From contig OX638352.1 of assembly GCA_951813545.1 (NCBI GenBank), positions 806,001 to 870,000 of the forward strand: a DNA stretch of 64,000 bases. Reading direction: 5' to 3'. The notes beneath the pieces were generated by a model. The model searched no databases and was not told where the DNA came from. It saw only the letters and a list, made by a program, of their open reading frames with translations. The DNA is from an uncultured Poribacteria bacterium. Its GTDB lineage: Bacteria; Poribacteria; WGA-4E; WGA-3G. How positions within the stretch are numbered: position 1 is the first letter of the stretch; each line of letters begins with the position of its first letter. Shown in pieces: positions 56,634 to 64,000 of this stretch. A program made the position numbers and the translations under genes.

Positions 56634-57516
56634 GACGAAACTCAAAAAACTCCGAGATACAATGGTATTCTGAAACAGGTCTCGCGTAAGGATTTTAATC
56701 GTTATATCAAACCCCATCTAAAGAAGCGTATAAAAGGTCCGAAGCCGAAACTGTCTTTCTATAAGATATTCAACTATATCCGCTATGTTTTACGGACTGG
56801 TATTCAATGGAATCAACTCCGGACACGGCATCCTGAACTCCATTACACTAATGTCTATAAATGGCATAATCGGTGGTCAAAGGATGGTTCGTATGAAAAC
56901 CTTTTTCAGGCATCCGTCATACACTTGCTTGATACCGACCAACTTGACGCGACACGCCTTCATGGAGATGGATCGAACACCATTGTGAAAAAAGGGGCGA
57001 CGGCATAGGTTATTCGGGGCATAAACATCAGAAAGGCGAAAAAGAGTTGACGATCACCGATAATCATGGGTTCATCATAGCTCCGATAACCCTGAAGTCA
57101 GTGAACCAACATGATACAACGATTTTGCCGCAAGCATTCTCCGATCTCATAGACTTTACGAAACGGATTGGAATGGATCTTGGCGCATCCGCTCTAACAC
57201 TGGATTCCGGTTTTGACGCCAAGGAGAATCATAAGCTTATTAAACAACAGGGGCTGATCCCAGTGATCTATCCGAACCGGCGGAATGCCAAAGAACCTAT
57301 TGTAATCGCTTGCATGTTTTGATAGTTTAACAAGGATGTATACAAAGACCTATATAAGGTGGAGCGAACCTTTGGTTGGCAACGGACTTATCGGAGACTC
57401 GCTCTTAGCTACGATAAACTGAAGAAACCCGTTTAGGTTTTCGGAATTTAGCATATTCAATGATAAACTTTCGTTTGACTTTCAACGATTCTTAGCTCTT
57501 GCTCTCTATGAGTTCT
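56634..57516 (+). pseudogene. inactivated IS5-like transposase (copy 1)
   Basis: The region is homologous to the copy at 62523-63391 over nearly its full length: RYNGILKQVSRKDFNRY, KGPKPKLSFYKIFNYI, KWHNRWSKDGSYENLF and HGDGSNTIVKKG in one frame, then GDGIGYSGHKHQKGEKELT in the -1 frame. The start codon is lost, TGATAG interrupts the frame near 57321, and a single-base deletion occurs near 57428. It therefore cannot encode an enzyme. It ends about 20 bp from the NACHT stop codon. Shared inverted ends could not be defined. Confidence 0.85.
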
Positions 57517-57535
57517 ACCAGTTAATGCTTAATCT

Positions 57536-59863
57536 TCAGACAAGCAAAAACCGACCCTCAATTTGATTCCACACGTTAGGTGAGACACCTCCAGCTGCTT
57601 CTTTACACGCAATGATGAGTTCGACTACGCGAAGATACTGGATATAACACTTTAACTCTTCGCGTGAAATCTTAAGCATCTCGTCGGTGATACCGAAAAC
57701 AGAGAGCCACGTGTCGTGAATAGACTTCGCCGGGGGTTCAACATTTTTTCTCGCCGCTGCCGCCTGGATAAATTCCCGCTGTTCATTGAACCGACTGATC
57801 ATTCGCTGTAAATTAATATCTTTGAAGATTTTCATCTGTTCCATACGTTCGACAAGTGCTATGCGTTCCTGCAATTCCTCATCAAATCTATCCCGGAACT
57901 CATCGGGCACAAGTGGATAGAAATTAGCATCCATATATCGGTAAGGATCTTGGTAGATGTCTCGGTCTCGGTAGATGTCTCGGTCTCGGTAGATGTCTCG
58001 GTCGAGGTCTCGGTAGAGGTCGAGGTAGATGTTTTGGTAGAGGTCGAAGTAGATGTCTTGGCCTCGGTAGATGTCTCGGTCGAGGTCTCGGTAGAGGTCG
58101 AGGTAGATGTCTCGGTCTCGGTAGAGGTATCGGTAGATGTCTTGGTAGATGTCTCGGTCGAGGTTTCGGTAGAGGTCTTGGTATCGGTCAAAATGAATGA
58201 AATTCCCAACTGTCTCATAAATTTTATTGAGCACATACAGAGAAAAATATTGGTACAGGGCAAATGATCGTTTAGCAATTCCGTTGTACCGATCATTTGA
58301 GGTGTCCGTAATCCGTTCTGCCCATCGGAACAGTGCCTTGAGTCCAGAGGTATTGATGGACTTCGCAGCTTCCGCTTCCATTGCCGTAAGCAAGTCGTCT
58401 GCTTGGTGCATCAGTCCAGAGGTTAGCAAGAAGACTTCTCTCCACTGATCGTTATGTAAATGATTCTTTACCAATCCTCTAATGGATCGCGTATCCCTCA
58501 CAATATAATTCGCCGTTAAATACTCCTGAAACGTCAAGTGAGAGAAAGAGTAAGAACCTCTGACTCTCTCAACAAAAAGTCCTTGATCAACAAGAATTGT
58601 CTCCAAAATTTCAGAGGCACGAAAAGATGGGAGTGTATTGGCATTCCCTTTACCGAATTCTCCAATCTGTGTAAGGATTTCGTCTTCACTGAAAAAAAGA
58701 CGGTCTACATCAAAATTTTTCGCCGCAATTTCAGAAAGCATTCGCTTTTCAGCCGCAATGTCCAGATACTGACTGATTGACTCTTCTCGACGGATTCGCT
58801 TTTCAGCCGCCCATTCCTCGAGAAATATCCTGAGTGCCCTTTCATAGAGATCCGCCCGATTTTGCGGGAAGTTTTGTGAGTTGTCGTAAACCATACACAG
58901 AAGCGTGAGTAGTAACGGATTCCGTGCCAACTCTTTGGTTGTCGAATGTTCATTCGCATTCAGCATCGTCCAACATCGATCAGCGGTTTTCATGCTTTCG
59001 TCCAATTCATGACGATCCGGATCAGGCGTTGAGTCAAACCAATTTTTGATATACGCTTCAATCTGCGAATCATTGAAGTCTGCCATCTTTACCTCAGTAA
59101 AACGTTTAAACCCGCCTGTATATGCCGCTATCCGACAAGAAGCAATAAAGCGGTTTTGGCTATACTGGTCGACAAAATTTCCAATGTTACCGATGACGTT
59201 GTCAACTTTTGCTGTTGGCACTTCGTCGAGCCCATCAAAGAGTATTAAGAGTTTACCGGATTCCAACGCAGCTTTTGTCATCTGCTCCGGGTAAGGATAA
59301 CCACATATCTTAAATTCCTTGCTAATCAGTGCTTCAATATCAATCTGATCTTCTGTGAATCGCTTCAGTTCAAGAAAGACAGGAATGCATTTGTGTTTAA
59401 AATTTCCCTCTTTTCCCTTCAGCGCTTCAAGCCCAACTTTGCGGAGAAAGGTTGATTTTCCAACGCCGGGACCCCCGAGCACCATCAGATACTGTTTGTC
59501 ATTGGCAACTTGTGTGCCATCCTGGTGTTCATCTGAAGTTGAACCGAAATGCCGCCATTCTCTTGATCTGAACGCGTGTTCAACCGCTTCGCGTGACTTA
59601 TACCGTGATGCATTGTGCTCATCTAAAAACTGAACCCCAACATAAACATCATCAAGCGGTATGGGTTTCCGCATCCCTACACAGAAAACTTTGACCTGTC
59701 CATGACGCTCACGGTAACTTTTATCGTACTGGTGACAAGCATTGGCGATTTTCACCTCTAACTTGTTATATTCCTCCCCAGTTAACTCACAGCCCTTTTT
59801 AAAGATTTCTGTTACGACTCCAGATTTGAGGATTTCTGTTGCTACTTCAAAATCCATATCCAT
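57536..59863 (-). CDS. NACHT NTPase with Tyr/Asp/Arg repeat tract
   Basis: NACHT proteins are STAND NTPases; bacterial members are known antiphage sensors. Walker A GGPGVGKST is at residues 130-138 and Walker B KLLILFDGLDE at 204-214, then FIASCR (sensor 1), NPLLLTLLCMVY and SFSHLTFQEYLTA (winged-helix/ARC2 region). The N-terminal 120 residues are not a recognised effector. From about residue 555 to 640 the chain is a low-complexity tract with units such as DLYRDLDRDIYR, followed by a conserved-looking C-terminal domain ending QIEGRFLLV. 775 residues, apparently intact. ISs lie on the downstream side and an FRG/TPR gene upstream. Confidence 0.88.
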   Translation of the reverse strand: MDMDFEVATEILKSGVVTEIFKKGCELTGEEYNKLEVKIANACHQYDKSYRERHGQVKVFCVGMRKPIPLDDVYVGVQFLDEHNASRYKSREAVEHAFRSREWRHFGSTSDEHQDGTQVANDKQYLMVLGGPGVGKSTFLRKVGLEALKGKEGNFKHKCIPVFLELKRFTEDQIDIEALISKEFKICGYPYPEQMTKAALESGKLLILFDGLDEVPTAKVDNVIGNIGNFVDQYSQNRFIASCRIAAYTGGFKRFTEVKMADFNDSQIEAYIKNWFDSTPDPDRHELDESMKTADRCWTMLNANEHSTTKELARNPLLLTLLCMVYDNSQNFPQNRADLYERALRIFLEEWAAEKRIRREESISQYLDIAAEKRMLSEIAAKNFDVDRLFFSEDEILTQIGEFGKGNANTLPSFRASEILETILVDQGLFVERVRGSYSFSHLTFQEYLTANYIVRDTRSIRGLVKNHLHNDQWREVFLLTSGLMHQADDLLTAMEAEAAKSINTSGLKALFRWAERITDTSNDRYNGIAKRSFALYQYFSLYVLNKIYETVGNFIHFDRYQDLYRNLDRDIYQDIYRYLYRDRDIYLDLYRDLDRDIYRGQDIYFDLYQNIYLDLYRDLDRDIYRDRDIYRDRDIYQDPYRYMDANFYPLVPDEFRDRFDEELQERIALVERMEQMKIFKDINLQRMISRFNEQREFIQAAAARKNVEPPAKSIHDTWLSVFGITDEMLKISREELKCYIQYLRVVELIIACKEAAGGVSPNVWNQIEGRFLLV
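57945..58200 (-). repeat. hexanucleotide-based tract inside the NACHT gene
   Basis: Plus-strand units GGTAGATGTCTC, GGTCGAGGTCTC and GGTAGAGGTCGA recur in a mixed order for about 250 bp without breaking the NACHT frame. They encode repeats rich in Tyr, Asp, Arg, Leu and Ile. The tract is expected to change length by slippage in multiples of 6 bp, which keeps the frame. Confidence 0.85.
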
Positions 59864-59890
59864 TGCTTACCTCCATATTTGAATGCGTCA

Positions 59891-59925
59891 ATATCAAGTT
59901 ATTGGTTATCGGTTGTCAGTTATCA
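59891..59925. repeat. GTCAGTT-type short tandem array
   Basis: Units TTGGTTATCGGTTGTCAGTTATC lie 28-62 bp upstream of the NACHT start. Same degenerate family as the arrays at 11046 and 43371. Confidence 0.55.
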
Positions 59926-60475
59926 AAGTTAGAAATCCCTGCTATAACCATGGATTCGTCAAAAACGTTAACTTATGTAAACGAAAAACAAAATTGGAAC
60001 CGAAAACTAAATCGTCCTGGCAAGGTGCCCCGCTTTTGTGTGATTAAGTTGCCAAATATATCGTGTTCTGCAGGTATATTCTTCATCGTGCTTCCCCCTT
60101 CACAATTTTTTGAATGCAAGTGCGCCAATCAACGCCTGCGGCACTTTCGAGGTAACAAGTACCATCTTGATTGCTATGGCAATGTCCCAAATACTTGCGA
60201 CTCACCTGTCAATTACTGATTTTGGTTTCCCAGTTCCAGCCCTTTCTCCCGCTACCACGCTGGGAGGGGGAGAAACGGAGTGGGAACCGTTTCGTGGTAG
60301 TGCCACCCAAACTGATCCCAAACTGATTTAGATAGTGTATCAGACAGACACGAAACTGTCTACACGCATAATATAGATGTTCCCTTTTGATCTTGGGTGA
60401 TGTAGTGCTAACGTCAATTTCAATCTCACCTTATTCAATCTCACCTTAACAGTACTGCGATGTCCTCCGGCACCT
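59926..60475. other. intergenic region with a nested hairpin, no gene seen
   Basis: Between the NACHT start and the end of the FRG/TPR gene no convincing gene is visible. CTACCACG (60253-60260) pairs with CGTGGTAG (60294-60301), and GAAACGG (60273-60279) with CCGTTTC (60288-60294), forming a nested structure with a 12-nt bulge. CAATCTCACCTTA occurs twice in tandem at 60421-60448. Their role is unknown. Confidence 0.4.
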
Positions 60476-62430
60476 TCACGCCATGCTCCGCCTCAAAAGC
60501 TTCAATGCTTTATCCTCAGGGTTCAATTCAATGGCTTTATTATAGTCCTGGATCGCCAAATCAATCTCGCCTTTATTCGCGTAAGCAGCACCCCGATTGG
60601 TATAGGCAGCGACATACTCAGGGTTCAATTCAATGGCTTTATTACAGTCCTGGATCGCCAAGTCAATCTCGCCTTTATTCGCGTAAGCAGCACCCCGATT
60701 GGTATAGGCAGCGACATACTCAGGGTTCAAGCCTATAGCTTTGGTATAGTCTTCGATAGCCCTATCCACTTCATCTTTACCCACGTAAACAGTGCCCCGA
60801 TTGGTATAGGCAGCGACATACTCAGGGTTCAACTCAATGGCTTTGGTATAGTCTTCGATAGCCCTATCCACTTCACCTTTACCCACGTAAGTATTACCCC
60901 GATTGGTATAGGCAGCGACATACTCAGGGTTCAAGTCAATGGCTTTATTATAGTCCTGGATCGCCAAATCAATCTCGCCTTTATCAGTGTAAGTATTACC
61001 CCGATTGAAGTAGGCATCGGCATCCTCAGGGTTCAACTCAATGGCTTTAGTATAGTCGGATATCGCTTTGGCAAAATCGCCTTTATCCTTGTAAGCAGCA
61101 CCCCGATGGTAATAGGCTTCGGCATCCTCAGGGTTCAACTCAATAACTTTGGTACAGTCTCGGATCACCAAGTCAATCTCGCCTTTATCCTTGTAAGCAG
61201 CACCCCGATTATAATAGGCATCGATATACTCAGGGTTCAAGCCAATAGCTTTGGTATAGTCTTCGATAGCCAAGTCAATCTCACCTTTATTCGCGTAAGC
61301 AGCACCCCGATTGGTATAGGCAGCGACATACTCAGGGTTCAACTCAATGGCTTTGGTATAGTCTTCGATAGCCCTATCCACTTCACCTTTACCCACGTAA
61401 GTATTACCCCGATTGTAATAGGCAGCGACATACTCAGGGTTCAAGTCAATAGCTTTGGTATAGTCTTCGATAGCTCTATCCACTTCACCTTTACCCACGT
61501 AAACAGTGCCTCGATTGTAATAGGCAGCGACATACTCAGGGTTTAACTCTATCGCTTTGTTGAAGTCTTGGATCACCCTATTCACCTCACCTTTACCAGC
61601 GTAAGCAAGACCCCGATTGTAATAGGCTGTGGCATTCTCCGGGTTCAACTCTATCGCTTTGTTGAAGTCTTGGATCGCCTGATCCACCTCACCTTTATCA
61701 GCGTAAGCAAGACCCCGATTGTAATAGGCTGTGGCATTCTCCGGGTTCAACCCTATGGCAGCGTTATAGGCTGTGGCATTCTCCGGGTTCAACTCTATCG
61801 TTTTGTTGAAGTTTTGGATCGCCAAGTCAAACTCGCCTTTATTACCGTGAGCAAGACCCCGATTGTAATAGGCTGCGGCATCCTCCGGGTTCAACTCCAT
61901 CGCTTTGGTATAATGCTCAATCGCTTTATCGTACTCCGTCTGTTTTTCTGTCGGATTCTCTGTTGAATCTGCACGGCTTTGGCAGGTGAGGCCTTTATAA
62001 AACTCCGTATACGCACTCTTATGAATACTCCGCTTTTCAATGAATCCCAAGAGGTCGTTGTAGATGGTTTTGGTCGAGATGTCATGGTGTTTTCGGAGAT
62101 AGTCTAATATGTAGCTTTTTAAGTCTGCTGGGATACATACGACAGCAGCTGGCTTAACAACACCACTGGGAGCTTGAACGAATATACTTTTCTGGTGCCC
62201 AACCCGAGGAATCGTTCTGGGCGGCCTTACGACTTTGTAAGCTTCAGACTGCTGTTGGAGCAATATAACCCTACCGGATTCGTCGGAGTTGCCATCGCAA
62301 GCGAAAAAGAGGGCGACGAGGTAGTCAGTCGTAAAGTCAATGAGATTCGTCTTTCCGCCGTGGTGCTGGAGCTCGGTGAGGATTTCAAGGCCATCCATTT
62401 TGTGAGTGAAGTCATATTGAGTAAAACATA
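60476..62430 (-). pseudogene. FRG-TPR protein, C-terminal part separated by an IS
   Basis: The frame starts in the second half of an FRG domain: ILTELQHHGGKTNLIDFTTDYLVALFFACDG is the conserved LQHxGxxTxLLDxT-type core, and the preceding residues CFTQYDFTHK are still open in frame back to the IS. An ATG at 62398 exists but has no ribosome binding site. About 14 TPR units of 34 residues follow (AIEDYTKAIELNPEYVAAYYNRG-like), one shortened. The N-terminal part lies at 63412-63624 beyond the IS. The uninterrupted protein would have been about 720 residues. FRG domains occur in phage-defence-like genes; the function is unproven. Confidence 0.85.
60500..61960 (-). repeat. 102-bp tandem TPR-coding repeats
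   Basis: About 14 units of 102 bp, each encoding one 34-residue TPR, with high DNA identity between neighbours. One unit near 61740-61800 is truncated and repeats LNPENATAY at short distance. Recombination between units is likely to have changed the copy number. Confidence 0.9.
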
Positions 62431-63412
62431 GAAATGTTGTAAAATAGTGGAATAAAAGGCGACACTTTATGTCCCTTTATTTTCCACATTTGATACCCAT
62501 TTACTTTATGAAAGGTGCTCTTATGACAGCTGAATCTCAAAAGTCGCCGAGATACAATGGTATTCCGAAACAGGTTTCGCGCAAGGATTTTAATGAGTAT
62601 ATCTTGCCACATCTATCGAAACGTATCAAAGGTCCGAAGCCGAAACTCTCCTTCTATAAGATATTCAACTATATCCTCTATGTTTTACATACGGGCATTC
62701 AATGGAATCAACTCCGAACCCGGCGCAATGAACTGCATTGGTCGAATGTCTATAAATGGCATCATCGCTGGTCCAAAGATGGCTCGTATGAGAACCTTTT
62801 TGAGGCGTCCGTGATACACTTGCTTGATACCGATCAACTTGATACGACCTGCGTTCATGGAGATGGGTCGAACACGGTCGTAAAAAAGGGGGTGCCGGCA
62901 TCGGTTATTCAGGACACAAACACCAGAAAGGCGAAAAAGAGCTAACTCTTACCGATAATCACGGGTTTATCATAGGCCCGACAACGATTAGACCCATCAA
63001 TGAACATGATACAACCATTTTGCCCGAAGCCTTCAGGGATCTCATCGCTTTTAGTCAACGGATGGGTATGGACCTGTGCGGCTCCGCACTCACGCTTGAC
63101 TCGGCATTTGACGCCAAGGCGAATCATAAGATGATTAGAGAACACGGACTGATCCCCGTGATCTATCCCAACAAGCGCAATGCTAAAGAACCTATCGTTA
63201 TTGCGCGCATGTTCCGCTGGTTTAACAAAGACATATACAAACTACGATATAAAGTCGAGCGAACTTTCGGATGGCAGGATACTTACCGAAGACTCGCACT
63301 GAGCTACGATAAACTCAAAGAGACCCGGTTAGGGTTTCGCCATTTAGCTTATTCTATGATTAACTTGCGGATAACTTTCAACCATTCATAACGCGTACTC
63401 GCTATGAGTTCA
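62425..63412 (+). mobile_element. IS5-like insertion sequence (copy 2) in the FRG/TPR gene
   Basis: A roughly 1-kb IS interrupts the FRG domain on the opposite strand. Ends are approximate: minus-strand FRG coding resumes as CFTQYDFTHK left of it and ends at AREYTT right of it. Both ends carry a CATAG core (TAAAACATAG near 62422 on the left and, in inverse, CTATGAGTTC near 63402 on the right), which may be weak inverted repeats. A 3-bp ACT may be the target duplication. It shares about its entire coding region with copy 1 at 56634. Confidence 0.8.
62523..63391 (+). CDS. IS5-like transposase, two frames joined by a probable -1 frameshift
   Basis: The upstream frame gives MTAESQKSPRYNGIPKQVSR and continues through SFYKIFNYILY, YKWHHRWSKDGSYENLF and HGDGSNTVVKKG. 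In frame 0 it stops at 62945. The rest of the enzyme (GAGIGYSGHKHQKGEKELT, then RNAKEPIVIARMFR and VERTFGWQDTYRRLALSYDK) is in the -1 frame, open from 62888 to 63391. At 62882-62888 is A AAA AAG in phase with frame 0, a classic slippery heptamer. The joined product would have about 289 residues, normal for IS5-like transposases. An ATG at 62469 is in frame; 62523 behind GAAAGGTG fits the homology better. Confidence 0.8.
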
Positions 63413-63624
63413 GTAGTATATTCGCGTGCTTCTTTCAGGACCTCGTCTTGAACAATCTTCATATCAAAGTGCTTTGCTTTAATATCAGCTTTGTATTCGC
63501 GGTAGAGGTTTGAGGAGACTTCACCATGGCATTTAGACTCACCGCGGTAGATGTAGTCGCCATTGGCAGATTCTTCCGCTATCTCGGTGATCTTTGCCAA
63601 GACGCGTTCAAGAGGTGTACTCAT
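63412..63624 (-). pseudogene. FRG-domain N-terminal part, cut off by the IS
   Basis: MSTPLERVLAKITEIAEESANGDYIYRGESK contains the YxYRGES-like core that opens FRG domains (usually F-RGQ). It continues to VLKEAREYTT, after which the frame enters the IS and stops at 63349. An excellent AAGGAGG precedes the ATG at 63624, so this was the true start of the FRG/TPR gene. Only the short fragment can now be made. Confidence 0.82.
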
Positions 63625-63644
63625 ACGTGTTCCTCCTTAATTAT

Positions 63645-63937
63645 TTAGGACTTACGCAGCTGCGTTATTGCAGCAGGCGTTTTCAGTTATTGACAGAGAT
63701 ATTCAGAAATCAATCCATGCTTGACTTGATAAAGCGTTTGACCGATTTTATGTGCTTGACGCATCAGGTGAATCCAAACCAGAAACGCAGACGCACTGTG
63801 ATTACGAACAATACGCGGGAGACGATATTGGCAGTTTTCAAGTCCTGTCAACTGTTTCGATTCGCGGTGAAAGCGTTCAAGGCAGACCATATTACGGGTT
63901 TCAGGCATCTATATCAAACATTAGGCGTAAGTCCTAA
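63645..63937. mobile_element. transposon remnant with AGGACTTACGC-type ends
   Basis: TTAGGACTTACGC (63645-63657) and GCGTAAGTCCTAA (63925-63937) are perfect 13-bp inverted repeats bounding 293 bp. It contains a transposase fragment. Its ends match the two MITE-like elements at 11115 and 35482. The left end is 12 bp from the ribosome binding site of the FRG gene, so the insertion may have replaced that gene's promoter. Confidence 0.8.
63687..63908 (-). pseudogene. transposase C-terminal fragment
   Basis: CLERFHRESKQLTGLENCQYRLPRIVRNHS, HLMRQAHKIGQTLYQVKHGLI and EYLCQ match the C-terminal end of a DDE-type transposase family (IS701/IS4-like, remembered from family pattern). The N-terminal and catalytic parts are absent. 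It is bounded by the 13-bp inverted ends and shows which transposase family these ends belong to. Confidence 0.6.
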
Positions 63938-64000
63938 TTATGACAATATTAAAGACACAATTTTTAGGCAAAAGGTTACATCACGAGAAAAAAGATGTTA

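Noticed and set aside
57859..58296. A long open frame of TSTETSTE repeats and, on the other strand, VSVDVSVEV repeats
   Set aside because: These are other-frame readings of the hexanucleotide tract within the NACHT gene and have no start signal or domain.
60253..60301. Nested hairpin as a possible ncRNA of a retron-type system
   Set aside because: No reverse transcriptase gene is nearby and no promoter can be assigned.
60500..61960. Regular repeats considered as CRISPR
   Set aside because: Units are contiguous 102-bp coding repeats without unique spacers, and no cas genes are in the window.
60460..61966. Plus-strand open frames across the TPR region
   Set aside because: They are antisense readings of the 102-bp TPR repeats; the minus-strand frame encodes recognisable TPRs.
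1..64000. tRNA and rRNA genes
   Set aside because: No sequence with tRNA-like arms and TTCGA-type loops or rRNA similarity was recognised in the intergenic gaps.

Overview
The window looks like a bacterial chromosome segment of moderate GC from a Candidatus Poribacteria-like lineage. That placement is inferred from gene content, not from a marker phylogeny. The clues are several Gfo/Idh/MocA oxidoreductases, phytanoyl-CoA dioxygenase-like proteins, LamG and sialidase/BNR proteins, large WD40 proteins, TPR lipoproteins, and abundant short intergenic palindromes. No rRNA, tRNA or CRISPR array was recognised.

Region by region. 1-12 kb: recG (5' end outside the window), a conserved gene of unknown role directly behind smc, comF, an alpha/beta hydrolase, a Gfo/Idh/MocA protein with an altered catalytic motif, an L-rhamnose isomerase and a HIT hydrolase. 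12-20.2 kb: four tandem paralogous cytosolic WD40 genes in one apparent operon. 20.5-25.9 kb: a degenerate protein-kinase-like gene, a PhyH dioxygenase, an SDR/epimerase, a fifth and exported WD40 relative that shares the N-terminal LPEGAIARLG motif with the other four, and a PIN toxin apparently fused to its partner. 26-30.9 kb: succinate dehydrogenase/fumarate reductase C-A-B and another Gfo/Idh/MocA protein. 31-37.6 kb: a TPR lipoprotein, then rho (behind a long structured leader), rpmE, prfA and prmC. 37.7-42.7 kb: an ECF sigma factor with a near-consensus promoter, an FHA protein, a peptidase-MA metallopeptidase, CvpA and two tandem TPR/membrane proteins, probably one envelope-related unit. 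42.7-55.7 kb: an SGNH hydrolase, thiE, DUF2851, a methyltransferase, two LamG proteins, a sialidase, a broken PIN gene, PhyH, Gfo/Idh/MocA, a Ycf48-like protein and a large phosphohexomutase.

55.8-64 kb is an accessory, defence-like region full of decayed mobile DNA. It holds an ISKra4-like remnant, a dead copy of an IS5-like element, a NACHT NTPase with an unusual Tyr/Asp/Arg repeat tract, and an FRG-domain/TPR gene that has been split by a second, nearly intact copy of the same IS. A transposon remnant bounded by 13-bp inverted repeats lies just upstream of the FRG gene. The two IS copies share a -1 reading-frame change at the same A-run; in the better copy it is an in-phase A AAA AAG heptamer, which points to programmed frameshifting.

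Repeats run through the whole window. The three main kinds are short elements with AGGACTTACGC-type termini, palindromes of the GGCGAGGTTT/AAACCTCGCC type whose two arms change together, and degenerate GTCAGTT-like short tandem arrays that sit next to gene starts.
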